Assembly (NCBI GenBank): GCA_947359465.1
Contig: OX375878.1
Coordinates: 82,811,627-82,875,626, forward strand
DNA from: Metellina segmentata
Lineage: Eukaryota > Arthropoda > Arachnida > Araneae > Tetragnathidae
Direction: 5' to 3'
DNA: 64,000 nucleotides
Shown in pieces: positions 23,197 to 35,400 of this stretch (the stretch's first letter is position 1; each line of letters starts with the position of its first letter). The position numbers were made by a program, and so were the translations under genes. Below the pieces are notes generated by a model. The model made no database searches. It worked only from the letters and a program-made list of their open reading frames with translations, and was not told where the DNA came from.

Positions 23197-23433
23197 TTAT
23201 TTTTTCACAGCAGATTGGTCAAAATTTGAAATAAGAGAGGGTTCAGGTTCATTTACTGCTGTGGTAGCTGAAGTTGCCTCTAAAGTTTCCAGGCGTTTTC
23301 TGAGAACATTGACACTATGATGCATTGCATCTCGTTCATCTTGTAGAGTTCTTACATGAGATTCCAATTTCCGGATAGTGCTTTGGTATGTTGTCACTGA
23401 TGCTTCTAATCTACTTACTGTATTTAAAGCAAC
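23197..23433 (-). CDS. TBC1D1/4: TBC1D1/4 exon 20 (last, stop codon)
   Basis: Residues 1155-1232, phase 0 in. Acceptor TTTAG before GTTGCTTTAAATAC. It encodes coiled-coil heptads ([20 protein letters not shown]) and ends QSAVKK. Confidence 0.93.
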   Translation of the reverse strand, partial: VALNTVSRLEASVTTYQSTIRKLESHVRTLQDERDAMHHSVNVLRKRLETLEATSATTAVNEPEPSLISNFDQSAVKK

Positions 23434-26400
23434 CTAAATACCACAAAAAGTAAATTTTAAGAATTTTATTTTTCTCAATGACATGAGTAATGAGCATATG
23501 AATAAAAATTATTTTCAATACAAGATGATTCAGAACAGATGATATGGTGCTTCTTTTACTGTTTGTAATATAAACATTAACAGAAAAGGATTCAAATTAT
23601 GCTTACATTTTATATAAGTCCTATTTCCAAGAGGTTGTACAGGTAGACTTGAAAAGACTAATTAGTTTGCATTTTTAATGCATGTTTTAATGACGTTTTT
23701 TCGCATATTTTTAGGAAAAAGATAATTTTTTGTACAAACATAAGTGATTTTTTTCCGCATAAATGGTATCATGTGAAAGCAAGCAGAGCAAATGATCGGT
23801 ATGATGTGTAAAAAGTTAGTCGTCATAAAAGACCAGGAATCACGTCAACTGCTTGCCTTCTGATCACATGACATGGTTCCCACACCTTTGTCCAAAAAAA
23901 GAAGTAAGACTTTCACAACCAAAAAAAAATTTTTTTTTCTTCAAGGACCTGAAATTTTTTATAATGACAAAAATCAAAGCCCATGCAAAATTTGTCAATT
24001 AAAAAAAATGTGATTTTTTTAAAAAACTTCTTTTCTAGTTCTCTGTTATAAGAAAAAAAGGTTACCATCAATTTTGGTTATAGTTTGGATTTTCTTCAGA
24101 AACTATGATTTTTCTTGTTGTTGTTTCTTACGCCTACACTGGCAGACCGGAGGAGTGCCAGGCCCGTCGAAGACGGCGAGGGGGTGCGCCTTCCATGTTA
24201 TTGAGCCCCATTGGGAGGAAGTCCGTCTTTGCTCGACATACATGACACATCCGATTTACAGGATGGTCCCTTTCATACATCCATTCACTCACACATATCC
24301 TAATTTATATCCCAATCAGAGGCCGATAACCCCCTGATCAGGTACTCCCAGAGGTATTGATTTGGTATGGGAACATGGGGGACTTAGTGACCACGACCTA
24401 TTTAATATGCTCCAGTCACCATTAGTGAACATGACGGTCTTTAGCCAGGTCGAATCGCCGATCTCGCAATCATCAGAATTGTAGGCTCCGCCGAGGACAG
24501 AAACCACAACCCTTCTGATGCGAGCCTGACGCTCTACTGACAGAGCTACTTGCACACATATTGATTTCAGTTGTGCGATAAAATATCGTACAGTAAATTT
24601 TTTGGTGGCACAAAGAAGAGTATGAAAGCTTGCAAACAGTTCCATCTACACATGACACAATCTCAGTTTTGCTCTTGTCCACTGCCACTACAAAAGACGG
24701 CTGTCGTAGTTTATATTTTGTTTGAAACAAAACAAAACAAAAGTTTTGACTGGCGTTATGGCATTTTTATTCTCTAGTTCAAGTTTCTATCTTCACGATC
24801 ATTACAGATAGTAAAAATTTTAACGGATTTGAAATCTGCAGAAAATTTTACAACAGAAGGATATCTTAAATTTGTTTTTCTTTGAATAAATAATTTTTTA
24901 ACTGCAACTTTTATTTTTTTTATACGAATTTGGCTGTATTTGACAAAGATATTCATTACCAACACAAAAAGGACTTTTTGAGGCAAGGCTACTTAAGGGA
25001 AAGGTAGGATACACCAGAGTAGTTTTGGAAGGGGAGAAAACGTGACGTCACTTGGCGGGTAAAGATAAGGTTCTTACATGTAAAACCTATGAGCGTTAAG
25101 CAGATTGTTGTTCTATTTGCTTCCATTGACAGTCTTAAATAATGTTAATTAATATTGGGTTTTTTGTGTGTTGTCCGGGAAGGTTTTTTTTACAGCATTC
25201 AACCTCTTACAAATGCTTTTAAAAAGAAAATAAATAAGTTTTAAAAACAACTCACCCCATGGGGTGAAATATCTTCCAACAAAGCGACAATTATCCTTTC
25301 ACAATGGTTTTTGAGATCTTTTAAATTTTGGTACTTTTTGTTTTCTAGCAGCACATTTCATAAATTTAATTAGGATAAATTGATCTTGCAAAAAGTTTGA
25401 GAGCTGAAGCATTTGTGTGGGAAAGTTTTCCTGTAATATTTGTGTGAATTTATTCATTACACCTTCACATTTATTTAATTGCACAGATCCATGAAATTTT
25501 ATCCATTTTACTGCTGAATATGTACAATATTATTTCCCGGATATTTATCACGCACTTTTTAAGCAATGTAGCTGACGATAAATCTTAATGCTTTGTTTGA
25601 GCAGTCTTCTGTTATGTTTAAATATGATTCATTTGTTGAAACTCCAAGACTTTCTGATGATCGAGTTAGAACGTTATTTTCTAGTATTGAGTATAAGGAC
25701 TGCATTGTATTGACTTCAAATGAAGTATCCCTTTCTTCAGTCTCGTTTAATTCATTAATTTTAACAAGAGAGTTAAATAACTGAATGCCTAAAAACTCGT
25801 CATTGCTTACATCGTTTGTTATGGCACTAGGTGAAGGTAGTGGGAGTTTATAACGCAAGATAATTTTTCGTAGTCTGTATTTTTGATGGGTAGAGAATGA
25901 TCATAAAATTTTCTAAGCCTTCTTATTTGGCTGAATAGATTTTCCAAAGAACCGTGCTTAACTCTATTGTTAATAAGATTTCAAAGAACCTCGGTTAATA
26001 CTCTGGTTAAAGTGTATTTCAGTTCAGCCTGTTGAATGTATTGGGCCATCTAGTAGTTCTAAGCGTTTTTTAAGATAAATACCAACAAAGCAGTACAAAA
26101 ACATAAGAAAATTTTATTGAATCACATAAGCCCCGCCCCCATTTTGCCATCTTTCTGACAACAGGAAAAATTAATTTTTTTTTTAAATAAAAAATCAATA
26201 GGCTTATTTGTAAAGAAGTTATTGAGGTGCTGTTTGACAGTCTCCATCTCAGCCGTACTCCATAAGTCTTTGTCTGACATTCAGCGAATGTGGGGCCGAG
26301 TATCGTCATGCAGGAAGACAACACCTTGACGATTGGTCAGTTTTGGTCCTTTGCTTCGATTTCTGCTTTTAATAATGCCATTTGAGAACAGTGTTTTTCC

Positions 26401-29400
26401 AAATTTATTGTCCGATTTTGTGGTAACAATTCATAATAAATAATTCCTATGTAGTCCCACCATACAGAAAGCATTACTATTTTGGGATGCAGTCCCTCTC
26501 TCGATGTTAAGCGGGCATCATATTCAAGGCGGAAATTTCCCTGCTCAAATTTAACAAACCAACTTTGAACTGCGGCCTCGGAAACAGCACCATGTCCATA
26601 AACAGCACACATTTTACGAGCAGTCTGACTAACATTTTTTCCCTTTCTTAAAATGAAAGAGCACAATTTGAGGGAAATAAACCTTCTGGTTCTCCATTCT
26701 TAGAACTGCAGTGAAACAAGAATTCTGTTACAACACATACTATAATTATGCAGTGTAAGCAGAAAAGACCGAATTTAAACATCTGCTTCAATCAAGGTTA
26801 CTCTTTATCAGCGGTAGCAAAATAATAATAACAAAGCTAGCTTCTATTTGAAAATGTGCAGAACTTTTCGGATGACCCAATACTTCAGAAGTCCAATTAA
26901 AGATGAAATTGAGACTAACCATACTTTTTGGAAAGATAGCATGTTCGATTTACTGACTACTATCATTTCTTCTATAAAATATTTTACTTTGTACAGAACA
27001 TCCATCTGGGACTCCTGTTTCAGCCCAAACCCGCAACATAAATTTTTATCACTTATTCGAGTTTGGGAATCAAAACAACCATTCATTGTAGACATAACAT
27101 TCGTTGTTTGCATATCACTAATGATAATCTAATGCCTTTGCAACATGATCTGACAAAAGTTGTGCAGCCATTATCACATTTTTCCTTTCATTGTTTCTAA
27201 CTTGAATATGCCCCCAAGATAATTTTGGGCAGATATTCAATTCGCCCGAATCAGCTTCCAGTAACTTTTCAAATACGGATTTTCGAATCACTTTTTCAGA
27301 GGGTAGTTTTGTTCCACCATTTAATGTAGTTTTGCTATAAAATTTCATCTAGTTATCCTATTAATTTAAATAATAATAGTTTTGTCATTTGCTGGTCAAA
27401 ATTATAATATATTGGCTGCTTCTTTATGAGACTTTTTGCCATGACAACTTGAACATTGCTGTAAGGCCCTAATACTTTATCTTTTGCTGAATTGTAGCAA
27501 ACACAAGAGTCAATATACATTTCATAGAAATAATTGTAAATTTTTCAGCTTCAGTCATGTTGTTGTCTTTAGTCTTTATAAAGCTTAGAATTGGTTTTAA
27601 AATTCCTTCAGAAAAGTCTAATCTCACACCTTCTTTTCAAAGTTGTAATGGACGGTAGCAGCATTTCCAAATGATTTCGAAGATATACATATGTTTTATG
27701 CAACATTATTCTCAAAGCAATGGCATTGGTAACATCTTCCTTGCTCCATTTTTTAATGCACTTGCCGTCTATCAAAACTTAAAGTTGTGTGTGTGAATCC
27801 GCGAAAAACTTTGCTGCTATTCTTTTTACTTCTCTTTTTAATTTGTTTAAAAAAAATTTCTTTTAAGATTATTAATTTTTAATAAACATAATCTTTTTTT
27901 TACAGATTTGAGAGTTTGATTTTTCCAGTTTCTTTTCCAATTGTAAGAGGCAGTCCTTTAGTTTCTGATTTTCAACTTGCAATTCTTTGATTCTTTTCTG
28001 ACTTACAACTTCAGTTCAAATCTTCTTGAAGTTTCTCATCAGGAATTTTTTGATTCTTCAATGTTCAGTTTTTTTCAGAGATAGTTGGATATCTTCTAGG
28101 GCTCCTTTGCAAATAGTTGTTTTCTAATCTGTGAATGAAACTGTTTGAAATCAGCTTCAAAGGGAATATATTTAGGTTTGGCAGTCTTACTCAATACCTT
28201 CCCCTGCTATGAAATCCCAAAAGTTAATTCCTCATATGACGTTCAGTCGTTTTGCATAAAATGAACAGAAATTTTTGAGTACTGAGGCTTGAAAGAATAT
28301 TTTCCACTTTGTGATCCATACATTTTTGTAACACTCATCGGCGGGAAATCTATGAAAGAGCACATCTGTTTCCTTCTTGCAATTTTTGCAAGTTTCAACT
28401 GCTCAGCATACTCACTTCAGAAGACCTGTTATATAGAAGAACTATTTTGTTTTCCATTGATGTAGAATGTATCTTGTTTTCTGTAGACGTAGAACTATCA
28501 TTGGGACTTCAAATGATAAACAGAAAGGAAGTCAAAAACGTCTATTTACTTTGAAACATACATAACTCTGAAGACCTGGGTTGTATAGATCTACTTTTGA
28601 AATAAATGTAAAACTATGAAAAGTTTTTAAATCAGTGAAAAACAGTATGGGGACTTCCAGTACTCTGAAAGCAATGCTTTCCACAGAGTGAAAATGACGA
28701 GACACTGCTTGTAGAAAATTGTATTCCTTCCGCCACATGATGTCATAAGCTCACCCTTATTGTTGCAGAGAAGGGACAAAGGCTGATGGACCTGCCTGTC
28801 TCCTTTACTAGCCTTGTACTAGAGGTTTTCTATCTTAGCAATCATTAAAGATAGAGTAAAAATTTAAACAGATTTGAAATTTGCGGAAAATTTTACACCA
28901 GATTGATACCATTGGTAGTCCGAATTCTATGCAAAGCCCGAATTCTGTCACAGGCAACGCCATGCTGTCATGTTAGTATGATATAAAATATCCTTCCCAT
29001 TTCTAGTCTAAAAATAGAATTTCACCATGCTGAGTCACATGCTTGAAGAAACTTCCTTGTTTTACGAAAACGGATAATTCAGTAATCCGAAATTGTAATT
29101 TTTCATTCTTGTATGTACGACATCAATTGTACACATTTTTAAAGTTAATGTAAAAGTGAAAAATAGGATGACACCCTTCAAAAACCTTAATATTTTCTTT
29201 GCATTTCTGCATCAATCCCGAGATAACGTTAAAAAATGTTCAAAAAGGTGCAACTCTTTTATGTCTAAATAATGCATGCAAAAAAGTGATGGTGTGATGC
29301 CACAGTGAAACATGGTTTGTGACCTTCACCCATGCCTTCAACTGTGGTAGGTCTGATATGTATCATGTGTCAAAGCATTAAACATCAGCGTCATTCAGAA

Positions 29401-32400
29401 TGATGCTCAAATGGTGCACCTGCCATGGAAGAAACTAGTCTGGACAAGTTCCAACGCAAGACAAAATTTTTTAATTATGTACTAGTCAAAAAAAGCAAGT
29501 ACTTTAAAGAACTTTTCACCAAGTTCCGTAATTTTCACTTTCGAGGGCCTCTAGTTTTGAAAACAAAATTTAACGACTTTTTAAGGACCATGGGAACTTT
29601 ACATGAAGCCTTAGACTGCTGAAATGTGCTAGAGTTCCAGACTACAACACTATAAAATGTTCTTTTAATCGTTTATTAAACAAATTTTTGATTTTTTTAA
29701 GCTATGCAGTTTTGGTGAGACTCTGAGGGCAGAATAATTTTCAGGAATGGTCGAATCACAGAGTTAACCGACAAAACCCCATCAGAGGTCACCAGGGCGG
29801 GAAGTGAACTAACTGTAACTAACATTATTTTCCCGACTCAGTTAAAGTTCGACTTGTGACTGAGTACGCTTCCATGTGCAGGTGGAGTGCTGTTTATACA
29901 ACTTATGCATGTGCTAGCGTGCAGACTGTGCCACATGATCCGTGACCTTTCCTGTACATACTTCGTAGAGTAATTAAATGTTGTGTTAGTCCTCATCTAC
30001 ATGTGTCATCCAGCTACAGATCTTCGTACCCTAGACACGATTAAATTCATTGTATTTGTGATTTTTGTTACCTCATGTAGATGCACCCCCAAAAAGTAAT
30101 ACAGCATTTTAATTTGAATGAAATCCGATTTTTTTCTTTTAATGTTGAAGATTATTTGCAACTATTTAAGTCTACTGTTTTTTTACACTAGCACAATTCA
30201 TAAAATTTCCCGTACTTGATTTAACTTATCACTGATAGTAAACAGCTATTTCTTTCCCCAAATGTTTATCATCAGACAGAAGACTTCTGTCATACTAAGA
30301 ACAAGGCTAAATACAATCCTATGCCTTTTCTTTATATGATCTTTTAGAGGCATATCACATGAAGTTTGATGTTCTAAAGATATGCATTAGCTCATAATCT
30401 AGCAATCATTGACAGTCATATTTATGGAAAACAAATTTTAAAATGGAACTTAATTTTAAATATTAGAATTTAATTTTTAGTTCATAGATTATTTCCCACA
30501 AGAAACTGAGAGGTTGTAGTGGCATCTCTGTGTAAACAAATGTTGGCATCATTTGTAAAATATCATACAATCTAACTGTGCATGAGTACAATCTAGTCAA
30601 AATTCGTACATTGTATGGCCCTGTATAAGTTAGTACGTGTATAGGAATTTGAAATATAGATTCTTCATGGTCTCTCCACCAAAAAAACTGAAAGATAATT
30701 TCCCCCAACATGTCATACTATAAGGGGAATCTTAAAAGAAGGAATATTATCTGGCATTAATTACATCCACGGTTCATTACACATGCTATCTCCTAAAGTA
30801 ATGTGCATTTTTCATGAAAGAACAGTGAACATAGCTGGTAAAGCAATTTAAGTCAAATGCAACTTTTAATAAATATGCTCATTTAGAAGGAAATATTTTT
30901 ATCTGGCAAATTATGCAGGGGAAAAATTCCAAAAAGGAAACTTTTGGGTGAATATAAAAGCCAATTTGTTTTTTATATAAAAAAAACAATTCCATGTAAA
31001 ATAAAAACACTAGTATTCAATACTTCTTTTGCTTTTCATTAAATATTATATATGAAATTGTTTTGTAAGAAATAGTTCAATAACATCTACTCTGAATCAC
31101 CTTGATTAGTAAAATCTTGCACCAATATTGTTCAGTGATAATTTAGTGGCACAACCTAGATAAACCATATGATAGTGGAAAGTCAACATCAAACTTAATT
31201 CATAAGTTTTGTAAACTTAGATAATTTTTTTTAAATGGATGAGAACTGAAGATGTTTTAATTTTAATAAAAATATGTTTTGCTCATTATTGTTAGGTGTG
31301 AACTGCATAAGTAGCACAAGAGTTCAAAGGGTATCACTTAAAATATATTTTACACCAATACAATATGTATAGGATATACAGATGGAGGACAAAATAATAC
31401 GAACCCCTGTGAAAAAGTATGACGTATTTCACACCTGCAGTACAGCCGCGCCACCTGCAACAGAAGTCTGCCATCTAGTGGGCGTGAAGAGGAAGGTATA
31501 TCAGTCTCTCAACAGCAGTCACCTGCGGTGCATGCGTCTATCGAATTGTATGTGATAAGTTGAAATGTCAGACCCGTCAGAGTTCCAAAGAGGAATGATT
31601 GTTGGAGCGCATTTAAGGTGGAACATCGGTTACGGAAACAGCAAACCTTTTGGGGTTTGCAAGGAGTATGGTATCAGCCGTTATGACAGCGTACACGAAA
31701 GAGGGTAAGACGACGTCTTCAAAGCACAACAGTGGCTGAAAGTCAAAGCTTGCTAATAGGGATAGACGGGTCTTGAAGCGCATAGTAGCACAAAAGCACA
31801 AGCAATCGTTATCCGTCCGAAATGAACAGTCATCTCCAGGACCCTGTTTCAACAAAAACTGTCAAAAGGGAACTTCATGCTGCGAACATTTATGGCAGAG
31901 TGGCAATTCGTAAACCCTTGGTGACAGCAACTAATGCTTTCAAGCGACGCCAATGGTGCAGAGATCACAAAAACTGGTCCACACTAGGGATGCGACATCG
32001 ACAGCAAAACATCGATGTTCAAAATTAAAACATCGATGTTGATAATACATCGTCCCAAAAACATCGATGTTTTTAAAATTCAGTGTATTTAAACTTTTGT
32101 TACCCATTTCGTAAAACTGGTTTAGCACCTAGTGATGCAACATCGACAGCAAAACATCGATGTTTGAAACATTTATGTTCAAAATTAAAGCATCAATGTT
32201 GATAATGCATCGCCTACAAACCATCGATGTTTTTAAAATTCAGTGTATTTAAACTTTTCCCTCCATTTCTTAAAACTGGTTTAGCAACTAGTGATGCGAC
32301 ATCGGCTCCAATACATTGATGTTTTTTTATAAAACATCAATGTTTTGAAAATATCGATGTCGCATCCCTACTTTTCAGACCCATCACCCTTGGCCACTTT

Positions 32401-35400
32401 GGTCTCAAAGTATGTTCAATTTGCTGATTATAAAAATTATGCTACTTTGCTAGTTTTAAAATTTTTATAACGGTAATTTTTTATTTAAAAATAAAACATC
32501 GACAACGTAAAAACATGGACAAGTATGAACATCGATGTTACAAAAACATACATAGACTCCAATACATCGATGTTTTGAAAACATCGACATCGATGTCGCA
32601 TCCCTAGTCCACACAGCAGTGTCAACAGGTAATATGGTCAGATGAATCATCATTCACCCTATTTCAGACGACCAGACGCGTTTTTGTCTGGAGAACGCCC
32701 AGAGAAGCGTTTAATCCTGAATGCCTCTTGCCGACTGTGAAGCATGGGGGTGGCTCCATTATGGTATGGAGTGCGATATCTTGGCGCGGTCTTGGGCCAC
32801 TTGTTATTCTGCATGGGAGGATCACATCCAATCACTATCTAAGCATTCTAGGGGATCATGTCCAGACTGTATTCCCTGGAAAGCGACCGCTTTTTCAAGA
32901 CGACAACGCCTCCTATCCACACTGCTAGGTGTGTTCAAGAATGATTCGAAGAGCATGATGATGAAGTTGAACATCTCGCCTGGCCCCCTCAGTCTCCGGA
33001 CTTGAATATTATTGAACATTTATGGGAATATTTGGAGTCCAAACTTCTTTCCCGATTTCACTTCCATCCAGACTTTCGGAATTAGAGACCGTTCTGCAGG
33101 AGGAATGGCTTAATATTCCTTTAAATATTGTCCATGACCTTATGCATCTATCTCACGCCGTATTAAATCTGTACTTCAGTCAAAGGGTGGTCCAACCCCC
33201 TATTAATAAAGATTTTCCATTATTTCACAGGTGTTAGTATTATTTTGTCCTCCATCTGTATATAAGACTACACATTGATACATTTAGTGAATTTTGAGCA
33301 CAGATGCAATAAGTGATAGATTTCTTACCTGCAATTGCTCTGAGAGCTCCATATTTTGCTTTTGCAAATCTTTATTTTCACCTTCAATTTGTTTCTTAAG
33401 GGAAGATGTTGCTTCAGAATCAGTAGTATATTCAGACATTTCTTCTTTTAAAACCATATATTCTATCTGATATGTTACCAATGATTTTTCAATATCCATG
33501 GATAAAACCTAGAAATATTTTGTGAGCACGAATGAACAAAATTTTTAATATGTTACATGAATATGAAATCATATACTTCATCAGAAGTGATTATGTATGA
33601 TCAATTTCTTAGCATAGTCTTGTATACTAGCAGGATAATGGAATACATGGGACTTTATTAAAATCGATCATTTTTCTTGTACATCTTAAGAAACTAAAGT
33701 TCCTTAAAAATTATTAAGCACATTTCTTACATTAATAGAATTATCTAATGCTGTTGAATTTTTTAAGATTAATATAAAAACCTCATTAAGCTTTAGAGGT
33801 AATTAGTTCTAAACCAATAGAATGTACTTGATAAAAAATGTTACAGTTTAATATTAAAAAAAAATTGATTGAATTTGAAACCATCAATAGAATAGTCTTA
33901 ACATTATCAACAATAAAATAACTTTAAAACAATGCAAAAGATTTCAAAAAGCAGTTAAACATCAAAAGCAGTAAATAAAAATTAATCAAAAGTTTAAATA
34001 CCAACTTACTTATTGACATGAGAACAAAGGAAATAACTAAAACACCAACTGATGAAAAACTAAATACACTTTTATTGACACTATGCTATAAGTACATGTC
34101 ACATCCAAATGTAATTACCTGTTCAAGGACTTTTTCCATTCCAATGTGGCCACTAGAGGGTAAAGTGGACTTTAGGAATGAAACAATAGACTCGAATGAA
34201 TTACATTTAAGTATCTGAGACTGGTGAACCTTTAGAAGCAGAGCAGACACTTTGAAAAGAACAGAAATCCCTTGCAGGAACATCATATCTAAACAATACA
34301 GACAACATATTAGTACATACTATAAAACAATTTATGAAATTAAAATAAAGTATTACACTTACCAAGTAAACGAGCAACAAAACCAATTGGAAAATGTGAG
34401 GCAAATAGTGTAAGGAACCACGGGGCAGCATAGAGCATTGGGGATACTTCATACTTGTCAAACAACTCATGCACTTCCGGAACAGTGTTTTGAATTATGC
34501 GAGCTAACTGATACATCTGAACCTACAATCAAACTCAAATGCTTATAAATTTTCTAAAAATTTACTAATTTCAATTAGAAAATAATAATGTTTGCAACTT
34601 TTAAGTTTTTAACTAATTAACAAAGAAATTGAAAATAATTTACTGAGATCAATAACACATACTACATAACAGGTGACAGCTACATGCAAGCTCAAAATCA
34701 TATTAAAATTCAACAGATATAAAAGTTTAATTTAATTTACAATATTTAATATATTACCTGCAGTGCTGCCATATCTGCTTTATATTGGTTCCTTAAACCT
34801 AGAGTAAACATCATATGCTTCATTGCATGAAAGGCCTTTTCTTCATCTAGCTGTAATAAATGAAAGCACATATTTTAACAGTTATTCATTTTTAATTGTT
34901 TATTATAGCAGTGCTTAGATAATGCAAAGAGTACTTCAAAATCCATTACATTTTACATTAAAAAACCATTTTCTTTCTTCGTTAGTAGGCAATGTAGAAT
35001 TTGTCATTACTTTTGACTACTTTTATTATTTTTGATTAAAAGAAATCTTGCAGATGTAAAATTTGAAAATCAAAGGTAATACTGGTATTAAATTTTCAAA
35101 CCTAAATCATGAGTGCAAAATCAAAAATCTATGCATAATATTAGTATTAGTTGCCCAAACTTTTAAAATCATATACCAATCTCTTTATATTACAAAAAAG
35201 TTACTGCTGCTATCGCTAGTATTAGTTGCCAAGACCTTTAAAATCATATAAATAAAATGAAAATCAAAACCAATCTCTTTATATTACAAAAAAGTTACTG
35301 CAGCCATCGCTGCTGTCGAAGGATTGAAAACTGGTTGAGATCGCTCGATTCTTAGACGGTTTCCCAAGAAAGTACGGATCAGAAAATTACGAAATTAACA

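Larger units (their letters stand above)
31379..33258 (+). mobile_element. Tc1-like transposon split by an hAT MITE (intron 19)
   Basis: The 1880-bp element is flanked by TA (31377-31378 and 33259-33260). The ends are CAGATGGAGGACAAAATAAT and, inverted, the same sequence. A 622-bp MITE plus its 8-bp duplication is inserted at 31985-32614. Without it the element is about 1.25 kb. Confidence 0.95.

Noticed and set aside
24776..28990. LTR retrotransposon with R2 as the long terminal repeats
   Set aside because: The flanking copies are diverged, lack TG/CA ends and a primer binding site, and the interior encodes a P-type transposase relic rather than gag-pol.
31985..32606. CRISPR-like array of CATCGATG repeats
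   Set aside because: The repeats are palindromic words within a MITE in a eukaryotic intron; there is no regular repeat-spacer pattern.
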